Shown here piece after piece: positions 46,141 to 59,599 of a stretch of DNA of 64,000 nucleotides. This DNA is from Mesodorylaimus sp. YZB2_4 (taxonomy: Eukaryota > Nematoda > Enoplea > Dorylaimida > Dorylaimidae). The number at the start of each line of letters is the position of its first letter. Positions within the stretch are counted from its first letter, which is position 1. Under the pieces are notes generated by a model. It had not been told where the DNA came from, did not search any database, and saw only the letters and a list, made by a program, of their open reading frames with translations. Where the stretch lies: the NCBI GenBank assembly GCA_030248295.1, contig JASANH010000938.1:2046001-2110000 (forward strand). Direction: 5' to 3'. The translations under genes were made by a program, and so were the position numbers.

Positions 46141-46984
46141 TTTTGGTTGTCGGATAGTTCGTGGATGAAACTGGGAATATTGTAATTGTAACTGCAGTCC
46201 TGGGCAGAAAATCGAATAGTCGGGCGCCTCCTTGCTGGGAAGGAGTATTGATTTTCCGACCTCCCATGAATGCTGGTTACAATGGCTGTTGTGCCTTAGT
46301 ATCTGTGATTGACTCTTTCTCATAATAACGTTATGCTCGGCTTATTGGGACTTTTATGTTGTGACTAGAAGAGACTTACGAATGGATTTAAAAAGGCTAG
46401 TCGCAGCTTATAGTGCCTAATACAGTGGGAAAAAGTGGACTGTTTCTATGTGAGAGTAGACTGACGGTAAGAGTGCTACCTATCAAGCCTGTTCAAGTAT
46501 CTACAAGAAAGATATCAGATCATTCTCTGGCGGTAAGGCATTTGATTTGAAATGCTCTTTGTTATGTGCGAGCGTTGGGAGCAAATACTAGCCGGCCAGC
46601 ATCCCTATCAGGTAACGGCTGGATAAGAATTAATAATCACAGCCGCTGACGATAGTGCTTACCGCTATACAAATTTGTCGTGGGAATACTGGTATGTCGG
46701 CAGTGGAGAACTAAACTCTCTGCGGTTGAGTTTTTGCTGCGTACAGTTCTCACCACTTAGTGCCTGCGGAAAGTGGGCATACAAAACCTTGATGATTGCC
46801 TCATTTTGGTGCTGGATCTCACAAAAACACTAAATTGCCACTTATTTTGTCACTCCGTATAGTAATACAGTACACTCTACTTCTGCTTAAAACGTAGGGA
46901 GCATATGTAGCATCTGATACTCTCTTTACATTTATGATCACTGTTTCACAACAGTGTCTCACCCTGGATATCCAGCGTTATAAT

Positions 46985-48128
46985 TCATGAGTTCACTCGC
47001 ACAACTGCACTCGTATGCGGCATTATCCCGGTTGCAGACGGTGCATTAGTAGATCCGGGCATATTGGAATTGGGGTGATTGGGCTGCATTTCCCTTACAA
47101 GCGTCCATCCCCTAAGGAATCGGGCGCAGCTGACCACGATTCTTCTGGTCTTTTTGTTCAACCACACCACCGCGCATGTGTTGGCTGTGTCACACACCAT
47201 CAGCACGCTGTCCAGCAGGGGGGCGAAGACGTGCTGCTCACAAATGTTGAACGTTGGTAGGGTGTAGGCTGCTGTGTAGAAGATGGCGTAGCTGAACATG
47301 CTTATGCCAGTGAAGAATGACTGGCTCAAGGTGAGCATGGTAAGCGTCTTCTCCGTCGACCTCCTCCGCGCTTCCCGTCTGGCTTCTGTGCTCGCCCCAT
47401 TCGTCATTTGAGTCACGTTCGAGAGGCGTTGCTTGTGGAGATATATTAGTGACAGATTGCACCCGATTAACACGAACAAGCCAGCAATTCTTGTGGCGTT
47501 GCATGTATAGGCCAGACCCGTTGCAAGTTTGGTCATGAGGTAAGGTATATTAGGCGCCAAGAGGTATGACCCTTCGGCGGAGGTCACGTCGAACAAGAAG
47601 ACGTTGTAGAGCGACCGACATGCCGATAACCAGACTAGCCACCAGGGCCGTCAGTTGGTGCCTTCTGTGATTTATGTTTTTGTACACAACCGGTTTGACG
47701 AAAGCGAACACTCTGTCGGCCGCCATGCTCACTGACAGCAGCAAAGATGCCACACTTACTCCATTGCACAGCGGTATGGCTGCGTGGGCGGCGAAAGCCA
47801 TTAGGATGTAACTGCTTTGGTACCACTTCAACCCATCGAAACCGCCCCGGTCGATCGTGTTTATCCCGCTCCACTGATAAGCCAGCATGAACGCTGCGAA
47901 AGTGACCAGAGACACAGCGTCGACCACTGTCTGGTAGACTTGATAAACATATGCTTTCTCGTTTTCGGCTTGTTTTACGAAGGCTCTAAAGCAGACCACG
48001 TGGCCGGCTCCACCAATAACGACGAAGAGGGGTAGCACAATGTTTACGCTGACCCATTGCAGAACGTCGCCCAAATACCAGAACCAAAGAGAGACTTTGC
48101 AAATGGAGGGGACTTCACTTTGATTCAT
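46985..48128 (-). CDS. Rhodopsin-like GPCR, interrupted by one frameshift
   Basis: Two overlapping minus frames, 48128-47550 and 47596-46985, together make one seven-helix receptor. The first carries TM1 (VSVNIVLPLFVVIGGAG), TM2, TM3 ending in ADRVFAFVKPVVY (the DRY position reads DRV) and TM4 (LTALVASLVIGMSVAL). The second starts in the loop after TM4 (YNVFLFDVTSAEG) and carries TM5-TM7 with a TM7 end NTCAVVWLNKKTRR in place of NPxxY. The switch happens inside about 12 bases near 47600-47610, with no usable donor or acceptor, so a one-base indel rather than an intron explains it. Either the assembly has an error or this is a young pseudogene; no other stop or break is seen. Layout resembles nematode peptide-receptor-type GPCRs, but the ligand is unknown. 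Confidence 0.75.
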
Positions 48129-51100
48129 CACTAGACCAATCTGGAACGACCTTGCTCTACTCTCTGACGAACAGGGGCGACATAGGCTTTATCTTATGTC
48201 CCATAAGGTAGCCGGAAAGGCCTGCTCTCCTTACATTAATGGAGTACAATATCCATTTCAGATCTCGCTATGATCCCGCCAGGTGCTGGCTGACTTGAGC
48301 GGACTGCGAGCAAGTGGCCCATACATAAGGAATGGGATGTCTGAAGGCAACCCAGGGAAAAGGAAATGGCATTGGAGGGTAGCACGAAATGTGCCTATGA
48401 AGTCCAACAGCCGCGTCCGTAATCAGCTCTTTGCTGTACCTGCAGACAGTGCATGCGTGAAGTGAAGTTCGACAGTTTATCATCAAAGTGAAGTTTATCA
48501 TCGACGGTGCTGTGAGTGTAAAAAATATTGTAGCGCCTTTTTACTAGGTGCGGCACGATACGATACGATGATAACGGCATGACTGACTGGAAAAGGACCT
48601 GTATTTTGTTTTAATAATTTCTTCTTCTCCAGTAGTTTCCACCGGGGTAGTGTGGGCTACGTCGACAGTAAATGGCATCACTTACGTTAGTCCATGGTCT
48701 GTCCATGTTTTGAATGGAGAAGAGGAAGTAAGTTCCATGTACTGGTTTTGAGAATAAAATCATCACTTATTTTGGAGAACTATGATGCCAAAATATCTTG
48801 CACGTGCATTTTTATTACCCTCAAATCTCTCGCTCGAGTCGGACCCATTTAAAATAATAATTTCCTGAGGTATTATGCGGTATTTCGGATATCTAGTGGC
48901 ATTATTATAGGATATGAATATAGCCAGCATAAACAGAGTAGAACCTGGCGTTACGCAGTAAAGCGGCCTTCATGAGACACTGCTGCACCCCTTATAAGAT
49001 GGTGCATTGTTGACGCGATTACCGTGAGAAATCTGGCACTGCAACCACCTCTGCCTCTTCCCTGCTGTCCTCTGCCGAAACACGAGCCTACAGAACATGC
49101 GCCAAGTTCGGTTTATGAACGGCATCTCCGTAAATACAGCATGTTAGAAGACTCGGAAGCCTCTTTGGTCAGAAGCGAGACGTGAAACAACAATGCATCT
49201 CTGCTGTCACGCAACTAGCAACTATGCAGATCAAAATAAAAGCTTCGAACTAATCACTTACGAATTCAGAGTGCCACTCGATTCGAGCCAAGACTTTGAC
49301 CACAAGTCCACCGTCCAAATATAAAGTTTTGAAGTATTCTGTGAATGCATCGGAAGCATACAGAATGAGATGTTGAAAAAGAGAGAAAATAATGCATGTG
49401 CATATTTATTCTAAGGGAATTCTCACTTTACAAGGGTTGCGAAGTGTGTCTGCCGGAGGAGAGCCTTTATAAGATACAACATGACTATGATATGTATACC
49501 CTTCAAATGTCTGCTCACCTCACGTCTATCACACAGGGGCCGCGATGGCTCACTATAAGACCTCGTGTCTTACAAGAGAGGCTTACTACTCCACCGCACC
49601 GAGCATGCACAGGCGCAACACTGATCAGTCAAGCAAGAGTGCACTGCCACAAAACAAACAAATAACACCAGGCAAAGGGAGACCAGTTCCACAAACAGCA
49701 ATCACCGAATATCATCAGACAGGCCTAACATCAGACGACGCCATGCTCATTCGCAGAATGGATATAACTAGATCTTCATTTCCCCTTACATCACCGTCAG
49801 TTGCAGTGGCGTGGCCAGAAATTTTTTCAGGCATTGCTAGCAGAAAATACGGGGCTATGTTTTATTGAAAGCGCCTCCAGGCGAGGAAGATAACATAAAT
49901 CTTCAATTTGCTGGGCTGTAGAATTTTAAGGGGGCCGGACCCAGAGATATCTACATTATAAGTGAAGGGGGGGCTGAAAAGACTTCGAACGCTGGCGTTT
50001 GTGTTGATGTGCAAAGGTACCTACCTGCTATTATGCCTAATAATAGGCGCCTTTGTTAGTGATAACTGATAAGGAAGGTAAAACTATGCAAAGAAAATAA
50101 AACACAACTGCTGAAAATGTATCTTATGCCGCAGGCACCCATTTCACATAACCGCTGTACCCGCCCCCCCCCCCCCCCCCGGGGTATAAGAGGCTATAAG
50201 AGTTCAAGGGGTTCGACCTGGGGTCATAAGTGAGGAAATTTTCGGTATATTACTGAATTTGAGAAAATTCGAAGTCTATCTGTCTGTTTACTTGGTAGCT
50301 AAGCACTTATAAGCGCACTAAAACGGCACCGCACAAGTATGTATCTACGTTCAGTAAAACAGATTGTTGTACCCAGTCTCATTGTCAGTCAGCCCTACTT
50401 TCATGTTTTGGTGGTCTTATGATCTGGCCTCGCCTATCTTTTCCGTTTGTTAACATGGCGATACTCTTGTGATCTTATCACAACTGCCCTTTCTAAATCT
50501 TATGAAATAGCCACCAGTATTCACACTTGTAATGATATCGCCGCAGCACACTGTGACCCCTGGGTCCATGTGCGACGTTTGGGTGCCTGGAGCAGGATGT
50601 GTTTTTGGAGCAGAGCAAATAAATTTGCCCAAACCAATTTTAGGGTTTCAGCAGTCATGAACTTTTGGACCTCACTTTCGCCGTATTCGCACTTTTCGCC
50701 AAGTTTAGCATACGGGATGTAAAAAATTCGTTCCATAACCAAACGCCGACTCATCTCCCAATTCAGCTCGACTTTTCCCCTCGAGTGTCAAGAACTCTGG
50801 TTGTAAATATTGCGTCACCATCCCTCGGACTATTGGGCCTGAAGAATGCCGGGCACGTGGATGATGACGAATAAGGGAAAATCGAAGACTCTGGGCCCCT
50901 CTCTTGCACTGACGCCCGTCCTCGCCCGTGACGTCTACCACGCGAACAGAACTTTGCTAGTACGCTGTTACCATTACTCCCGTATCAGGCCATATATTGA
51001 AACGCCTACACGTTGCCGTGCTGGTCGCTCAGGTGATTGAGGCGCGAGACTAGCTGCAAGTGCGGAAAACTAGTTTCGTCGAGTTACGCCTAGTCTTCTT

Positions 51101-52974
51101 CTGATCATGGTTCAGGGCAGGAGGTATGAGTCATAAGATGTCCTTGAAGTCTTCTCCTTTTACGGGTCTATAATTAACGAGTGCGCTAAAAACTGCGACA
51201 GGTAAATGCATTAGAATGTTTAGAAAACGAGATAGAATGGGGCCAGACTGCCGCGATGACTGGACAGTTAGGTACACAAAACCTTTTCTCTGATTCAAAT
51301 AAATTATACCTGCTCCCACCACTGTGTCTTGGCAGGAGGTTTGAAAAAAGGGTCTTCGTAAGTTTTGACGTCACTTGGCCGAGTTATTGTGATCGGCTGA
51401 TAAGCCATCTTGTGAAATTGCGTCTTTTTTCATCCCAGTTGGGTAGGCGGAAGTCTGCTTGGACACTCCCACCAAGGTAACTTTCTGGCCCCATATGCAC
51501 CTCGTACCGAAAAACTGCATCGGCAATTTTCCAAGTAGTCGAGATTTGTTTTTTCGAATTTTAGCTTGTGGTGGCAACGCATGGGGTGCTATCGATTTGT
51601 TGACTGACAACGGTCTCGTGCTTCTAGTTTAGGCCAGTACATTTCTCGTCGGCCTATGCCCGTATGCGGCTAGACACGAATCTTTTTCTCCCCACTCCCG
51701 TTGCGCCCTCTGAAACATACTCGGGCGGCAGTTCGCTAGACGAGACGAGCATGGGCTTCGTTTGCAGAGCCAAATGAAAATCGATTTTCAGCCATAAAGT
51801 GCCGGGCTGACTTAGTTGGCATAGGCCATCTCGGGTGGCCTTTAGCTTGTCCCTATTCTCTTCCTCCGCTTATGTAAACTGCACGGCACCTGTACGATCC
51901 ATTTTGCCCTGATCGTGCTTCTGGAACCGAGCCCACGTTTGTCCCTTATTTACCCTCCTAGGTACTTTGCTCATATGCCAAGTTTCAATGTGTAGGTGCC
52001 ATTTTAAAATCAACAATGCCGTTCCTATCTTGGGGAAAAGAGCAGGACAGGGAGTTGCCTTGGAAAATTAAATACAACCTATGACGCGTCTAATAATGGT
52101 TTGGCTAAGGACACGGCAATTCAACGCCAGCCATGTGAAATCTGTGCTTACTGTAAAGAGGTAATTTAGGACCTCGAATGACCTTGGAAGCGCTCCGCGC
52201 GACGCCGGGGTGCGCGTTTCCTCTGTTCTCCCACCGGATACGGGTGTCCAATCGTGCAAGCCTCAATCGAGATAACGTTCCTCGAATGGGGAGCTCGTAC
52301 AGTACACACTTTTAACTGACGGATGCGAGTGGTTGGCGACAGACGGTTGTGCGCTGCTAGCCCAGAGATGGCGTAGTTCACAGTTGGCCCGGCAGGTAGG
52401 CATAGGTACATTCTGAAAGTGGGTCGAGCGAAGAGAAAAATCGAACTGGCCGGCTGGCTGGCTGGCGGGAGAAGGACTGGCTCGTTTACCACTAACCCAT
52501 ACATGGTGTTTGGAGTTGGCGAGGAAGGTCTGTGTCCTTTTTTGAACGCAAGGTCGCTTTCTCCTTTTGAATTTTGAACATATTTTGTCTCAAATTCATG
52601 CCTAGTTTTTCTTAGCTACGAGACTTGGACTTGCCTGTTTGACTGTTACTTTGCTGTGAATCCTGCGCATAGGTACTGGTTTTTACGAGCTTCTTGTATT
52701 GACGCAGGTCGTGACGACATTTGGCCGCCGCGTCATCATGCATCAAAATGGAATTTATTTTTCAAAGCGATGCGGCGGTGAATCGACTCAATTTGTGCGT
52801 TTGACGAGCTATCATATTTTCACGGAGGATTAAGCTGCTCTGTTTCCATTTTTCGATCTTATTACATTCTTATCAATATTGTCGCACGCGATAACGGCCC
52901 ACCTTGCGTGTTTCTAAACACGTCTGGCATTCCCATACTCGTCCTATACCCTTAGCTCGACCGACTGTGATGCC
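48129..52974. other. Long gene-poor stretch (4.8 kb)
   Basis: Divergent GPCR (-) and DLK kinase (+) flank it. All open frames are short, overlap one another on opposite strands and show no domain, helix or splice pattern. It contains a 17-C run. The part close to 52975 is the probable DLK promoter and 5' UTR. Nothing else is supported. Confidence 0.5.
50164..50180. repeat. Homopolymer C tract (17 C)
   Basis: The longest C run in the window, followed directly by GGGG. It may mark an assembly-uncertain spot and could fold as a G-quadruplex or i-motif. Confidence 0.9.
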
Positions 52975-55900
52975 ATGTCAGTGACGACAGTCTTGTTGCG
53001 CAACAATGGTGCGCTCGATGCACGGCCTGGCGCAGCTGGTCAAATGCCGACTAGAGTCCAAATTCGTTTCTCCGATACTACGTGCGCCAAATCAACACCC
53101 GAGGCCAATTTAGCTAATTATATAAACTATGGTGGGAATCCGGACGTTATCATCCCGCGAGAACTTCGATCCCGCTCACTGCCATCGTCCATTTTGGTGG
53201 GTGGCAATCCGGACTTGTCATTTTCTGAAGTGGACTTGAAATTAGTACCGGCAACAGTGGATGGCGCTCCTGATTGTGAGAGATCGGATGTGGTCGGGGC
53301 GGCCGGCTTGGTTACATCAGTCACTAGTCCCTCGTCCGGTAGTGAACCTTACACACCGAATGGACTGAAAGCGGACGGCGCCATATGGTGGAACGGAGTA
53401 TTGGGATGCCTGAGACCTATTTTCAATATCCTGGGCAAAAGCGGCAGCAGCACAAGCGCCAATGTGGAAGCTGGATTGGAGAAAGCCAGACAACTGGCGG
53501 CTGGTCCAGTCACAACTGATGATTGGGAGGTGCCCTTCGAAAGCATATCGGACCTACAATGGTTGGGAGCTGGATCACAAGGCGCCGTTTTCCTTGGAAA
53601 ATTCAACAATGAACTCGTGGCTGTGAAGAAAGTCAAGGACGTACAGGAGACGAATATCAAACATTTGCGCAAGTTATCGCATCCCAACATCATCAAATTC
53701 AAGTGAGTCAGAATAGCAGCATCCACCGTAGTCGGGGCGGTCGGGCTGATCACATCGATCACTTCTCGCCTGGAAGGGACTCGCTGTGTATTAGTGTATC
53801 TCACTTTGGTCTTGTCCTTCGCACTCGCACAGCTCCTTATTTTTAGGCCGTCCTTCTCCTACGTTCCTAACCAGCCATAATCCAAAACTGAAGGGCCTAA
53901 CTGAACCATTAATCGCTATGACAAATGCAATCACATCCTCCACTTTTATTCCCAACCCAGTTGACAAGGCTCACTTTTTGCAGGGGCGTGTGCACGCAGG
54001 CCCCGTGTTACTGCATATTGATGGAGTACTGCTCGAAGGGACAATTGTTCGAGGTGCTCAGACGAAACGATTTCCTCGTTGGACCGCAGCGATTAATCGA
54101 CTGGGGCAAGCAGATCGCTGGTGGCATGTCCTACCTCCACTCGAATCGCATCATTCACAGAGATTTGAAATCTCCAAAGTAAGCGTTGGTCGTTACACAC
54201 AGTCACGGGTTCGCCCCTTTTCCTCCCGTTTGGCAGATACGTGGGCCGCTCGTTTTGTTGGTCGCTATTCGTTGAAGTACCTACAGGTTTTGTACACTGC
54301 ACCTCTCTGTCACGCGTGCGATGGCATTGTGCCCAAATGTTTGTATATACTGACACATTCAAGTTTCCAGATTGGCCCCCGCAGAGAGACTTTTGCAAAT
54401 AGGAGATTCAATCAACTAAACATGAAGCTGCACTTTTGCGCCTTCTGTTAGCCAAACCTAACTGTTCATATTTCAGTGTCCTCGTAACCGAAGAAGGTCA
54501 CTTGAAAATCTCCGACTTTGGCACATCCCGCCAATGGAATAATCAAAATTCAGCTCACATGTCTTTTTGTGGCACTGTGTCTTGGTAAGCTGCTCGCCGT
54601 GAGAGTACTTTTGTGCTCTATGATCCGTGCTCTCTCCTTTTCAGGATGGCTCCAGAGATCATAAAAAACGAGCCTTGTTCGGACAAAGTGGACGTGTGGT
54701 CGTACGGGGTAGTGCTGTGGGAACTTATGACGTGCGAGATTCCGTACAAGGACGTTGATTCGTCGGCCATCATTTGGGGCGTGGGCTCGACCAGTCTGCA
54801 ACTGCCAATTCCCGAGACAGCACCGGAAGGATTGAAATTGCTATCGAAACTGTGTTGGAGTCAAAAACCCCGAAATCGACCATCTTTTCAGCATATTCTC
54901 AAACATTTCGATGTTGCTAGTGCTGAACTGAAGGACGTGACAGACGAGCAATGGTCGCAGTGGCAAGAAGAATGGCGGAAGGAGATTTCCAATTACATGG
55001 ATACCATTCGAGGATCCCAACACAAATCCCAAGCACGCACTGCTCTTGGTGAGTGCTCTTTTTCAATTTTCATGTCACGCCCTTATCGAATTGCATCAAT
55101 TGCCTTGGCGATTCCGGGTGAGGGGGTGTTTTCCCATAAAAACAAATATTTGGGGCTTGCTCAATATTGTCTGCCGCATGGCCAAGAACTGGAACGCTGC
55201 CAGATGTTTTCTGGGCTTCTGCAAAATTTCCAATGCAATAACTATTTAGGTAGGGCTACTGTAACCGCTCACCTTTATCTGTCCTTGTCCGCTAACGAGC
55301 TTTTTCACGAGCTCCTTGTGGATTGATCATAGAATATATTTGATGCTGTCAAATGCGTCACTGTCTTTGTCATACAGTTTCCATGGTGGCGATTATGCTC
55401 GGATAATTGCTGACACCTGGAGCAGTAACGCTTGCCATCTGTAGTCGTGACATACCTGATCGATTAGGGGCCTCCTAGCGCGACTCCCCTGGGTAGTGAC
55501 CCATTTGGGAAACCAGTTTCCAGTGTGGGGTTGAGGGGGCAACAAACTGTAGCTTAGACAGAAAAACCAACTAACAACAGAGCTCGGGGCACTTTGTGAA
55601 CTTTGTATTGCCTTCTGTTGAAACATGTTCTGTTACCATTTTTAGAAGAGGATCTCATCCGGCGTCGAAAAGACGAATGGAGGCACGCTCAAGATGTTCG
55701 CGAAATGTACGTGCACAAATTAAGACGTACGGATGTGTTGGAAGCCGAATTGACGCAATGTCTTCGCCAATTGCAACAACGGGAACGCGAGTTGGGCAGA
55801 CGAGAGCAACAATGGATCAATTTATTGAATGCCTACGGGTTGACGAAAAAGACAGCACGGGTTCGACATCGATTGCAGAAACCGATGCTCCTGAAAGCTG

Positions 55901-58900
55901 GAGAACGTCTGCTAAAGGGGGTTATCGATCCCCCTAGGTGCGCTATGACCATGGTCGGGAATCCAGATCCACTCGGGTAAGTGTGTGTGAAACTTTACTT
56001 AGAGATATAAGGGACCTACCGTAGATTGTTGCGCAACTGCTGGGTAAGCTTTCGATGGGAGAAAGATGTTACGCGGCTCAGGTGGCCAGCTGAATTGGTT
56101 GCCTTTCGCAAAGCAAGTGGTTGATCTATGTCTTGCTGAATCGGTGGTCGTCTACAATAGACGTTCTTGGACACGTTTAGCGCATTATTTGCATTCTTTT
56201 CTCTCCCACGCAGGCCATCGCTTTTTCGTTTCTTTTTCTAGTTTATAAGCGAGGGACACTGGCTTTTTCGTCAGATTTGTGGTTGACAAACTGTTTTTTC
56301 AAGCTAACAAAGGGAGGATCGTAACATGCACTTGGGCAAAGTGCAAATACATTCTTTATTCTCCGAAAAATTTACAGTTCGCGTGACCTAATTGGTTGTG
56401 ATAACACGCTTTTAGGTCCGTATAAAGAGCGCGCTCTTTGATGGGAGCGTTTCAAATGCGTAATAGGACAGCGGATGAGAGCGACCTAAATGGGCAGCGT
56501 ACCAAGCACAAACACGCTTCAACGGTGGATTTTCAGTTTTATGCCCGGCCATTAGGATTCAGGGCGGAGTCCATTACCTTTTATGGTATCTCTCCTTCTC
56601 TTGTCTCTGTTGATCATGTTTTTTCTTATAAACCATGAAAAAACCTGGGGTGTGTTGTCCTCGCCAAAGCAGACCGGGTCTCCGTATAGACTTCAGCTAG
56701 CTTTCGAATAGCTGGCTGAGATGGAGTCCCGTGATGACGTCGATTGGAGCTCATGTGGATGGTAAGCCCGTATAGAGGCTACGCGGCGGTAGTTGAGCGA
56801 AAATGCAATTTCGGTGGCATCGAATCGCTCCCATGAGTACGCCACTGGCCCTAGTCAAATGACTTCCGCTAGGCTTTTTCAGTGCGCGGCTTTGGATGGA
56901 TATAAACGTGTTTTTACTAGTGTTTCTTGCTTTTGATAGTCAGCCACCTATCATGCCTGACGGGGGAAAAACATCTGCGAATAACATGCTGTAGGCAAGA
57001 CGTGATTAGGAATCGTAGAGGTGGTTTGTTTTTGTCAAAAAGGTTTGGCTCTTGGCTGACGATAATAGCACTTTAGAAACTAAAGTAATACTCGCCCAGT
57101 GGTTGTTGACACGCAAGGCCTAACGTCCCTAACATCCCTTTAGTAATGCAATGCAGAAACAATTGAATAGTGACCGAACATGGACAGAAGTGTGTCGGCT
57201 GACTGACTGTATGGGTATACTGAATTCTGGCATTTCAGGGTAAGCGTTATTTGTACGAACTCAGCCGTCCTGTGCCTCGAGCAGGACGACGTGGGCGATG
57301 GCGAGGCTGACACGGAAGATGTCGAGACACAAACCTCACAGCCGAATATAGAAAAATCGAACAGCGGTGGCGATTTGGGAGCTAGAGATTCGCCTCAGCG
57401 TGGTTCGGGTGGCAGTCGAAGTAGCCGAAAGGGAAGTCTGTGTCGAGAATCGCCCGGTAGACGTCCGGTTGGAACAGTAGGGTTTTGTGGATGTCCGTGT
57501 TCGTGCCACGCAAGTTGTACCCGATGTTCGAGTACGGTATTGGACAGCAACAACGGTCATCTGATGCACAATCATCGATTGTCGAGCTCAGCTTCGGTGT
57601 CGTCGAACATGGGAACTCCAGTTCACGGGTGTGCTAGCGCTGAATCGAACGGCATGCCTACATCGTCACAAATGGTCCGACTATGTCCGGGCCGATCATC
57701 CGATAGTAAATTATTAGCTCAGCAAAGGGAAGCGTCCGCGTCTGTTTCTTTCTTGAATCGAGATTCACCTGGACGTTGGTCGAGTGGTCGAGCCAGGAAA
57801 TTACGAGCTAGGCAACAACAAGCATTACAGCCGAGAAGTAGGGGAGGATCCGTATCCATGTATTTTCCGGCCAAGGAATCGCCCTTGTCGACAACAATCG
57901 AACCGAATGGAAATGGTAGCGCGATTCCGAGATCGATTCCTTCTTCGGCCAGTACCGACCGATGTAACAATAATGCTGTCCCAGTGACGAATGCCTCGAA
58001 CGACGAAGTATGCTTGGGCTGTCGCGGTGACTGCCACGATCCGACTTGTCCTTATCGTCGAGAACGACTTCAGTCCATTTCGCAGAACGATGGCAATGAA
58101 ACTGACGACTGCAATTTGAACAAGGTTCAGTTCCTGAAAACATCAAAAAGCTATCAAGAAGCTTTGAAGTGCGCTCTTCGATCACCAGCTGCCGATGAAG
58201 AGGAGCCAGACAGAGGATGGGAGGCTGGACAGAATAACATCAACAACAATGTTTCTCGTCGATCACAATTGACCGGTTCGGCAGTGGCCGGGACTCGATT
58301 CAGGGATGCGTGTTTGGAATTCGATCGAATGGGAAACACTGATTTACATCATCGGCACGGATCGGACGATTCGTGGACGTCGACTAGTTCCGATGACGAG
58401 AGTGACCAGGATATGGTCCAAATGACGGGTGCGATCGGTGGCGTCAAACCGGGCTCGATAGCCGCTAGCGTTGCCGCTGCTTCCATGGTGGATGCTGCAG
58501 CGATCGTGGCTGGCCGTCAATCGCTATCGAGCGAAGAAGAAAATACTAGCGAACGGTCCAGGCAACGGATCACACCAGACCCGGCCATGATCAGCAGTGG
58601 GTCGACTATGGCGTCGAGTCTCGAAAGAAGTCTAGAATTAGCTGCAATGCATTCTGACGGGCTGTCGGACAAGGAGCGCAAGGTGCGCCAAGTAAAGAAT
58701 GTTATTCTGGGCCATCGAAGAACGTTTAGTGTAAGTAGTCTTTATGTTGATTCAGGATACTGTAGTGCCAAACAGTAGATACGCGGGTTTGGGAGGCTCC
58801 ATTGACAAGTGCGGCCAATCTTTGTTTGTCTAATGGTCTTCTGATTTATAGAATCCGAGCAACAAGGTTGTCATTCCGATTGTGGCAGAAAGCACGCCTA

Positions 58901-58953
58901 CGACAACGACGAGCAGTGGAACAGAATCTGAAGAACAAACGGCCATCGTCTAA
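52975..58953 (+). CDS. dlk-1: DLK-type MAP3K (MAP3K12/13, DLK-1)
   Basis: Mixed-lineage kinase that activates the MKK4/7-p38/JNK cascade in axon injury and synapse formation. Seven exons, 52975-53702, 53984-54178, 54477-54584, 54645-55048, 55646-55976, 57239-58730 and 58852-58953, all in phase, encode 1119 residues. Kinase residues are intact: Gly loop GAGSQG (198-203), Lys218 in VAVKK, HRDLKSPN with Asp303, DFG Asp321, then GTVSWMAPE and [16 protein letters not shown], which is near-diagnostic for DLK. Exon 5 holds a basic/acidic coiled coil ([16 protein letters not shown], then [19 protein letters not shown]) in the leucine-zipper position. The long tail is Ser/Gly-rich and contains the hexapeptide SDGLSD at 58653-58670. 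In Caenorhabditis this peptide controls DLK-1 auto-inhibition by a short isoform in response to calcium. The 1.26-kb intron before exon 6 is the gene's largest. Confidence 0.95.
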
Positions 58954-59599
58954 CCAATGGGTCAGTCGTCGTTCTGTTTTAGTCTTGCATTAAAGTATGC
59001 TCTTTCGTAGGCTTCTCTGGAATGCAGTGATTTTATTCTCGAGTGAGTTGATTTTATGACTGTCGCACGAGCGTGTACATAGCAACCTTGAGAGCACTCT
59101 GAGGATAACTGATTGTTGTTCTCTAGTAGGTACAGTCTGATTGCAGTGATTACGCTATTTCTTAACAAGCTATCAGCAAAGTCGGCGTACTCGTACATGA
59201 ACTGCCTCTGCAGTGCGCTGTGCGTCTTTGATATTTTCCTTGTACATGTTGTATTTGGGAATACGCCAGATATGAAATGCTCAGCGATTGTATTTCTTTC
59301 ATTGGCGAGTGATACGTTGTGATATTCATTCCGTGCGATGAGGTAAAGTAAACCATGACTTCGAGAGCCTGTTAGAGCGAAATAGAAGAGCATCCAATGA
59401 CCCATCTCTAGTCTACATAGGCACGAGTAGTAGATAACTACTGACCATGTGTAACTACATCTGTGCATTGAGCTGAAGCACAAGAAAGTACCTAATTGCA
59501 GTCTGCAGCTCTTTCAATCTGCTGTGCACATACCGTACGTTACACTCCCACAGACAGAGCGCACATGCACACGCAAGGTAATTATTTTCTACTTTCATC
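58954..59599. other. Intergenic, no supported gene
   Basis: Gap between the DLK stop and the next start on the same strand. ATTAAA about 36 bases after the DLK stop may serve as its polyadenylation signal. The minus-strand open frame here (58962-59483) has no protein-like features. Confidence 0.4.

Noticed and set aside
50447..50941. Overlapping plus and minus frames of 60-90 codons
   Set aside because: Typical of random open frames; no shared structure with any gene nearby.
52166..52504. 112-codon minus frame upstream of DLK
   Set aside because: No domain, no splice context; lies in the probable DLK promoter.
58962..59483. 173-codon minus frame after the DLK gene
   Set aside because: No clear helix set, domain or start context; opposite-strand frame equally open over part of it.
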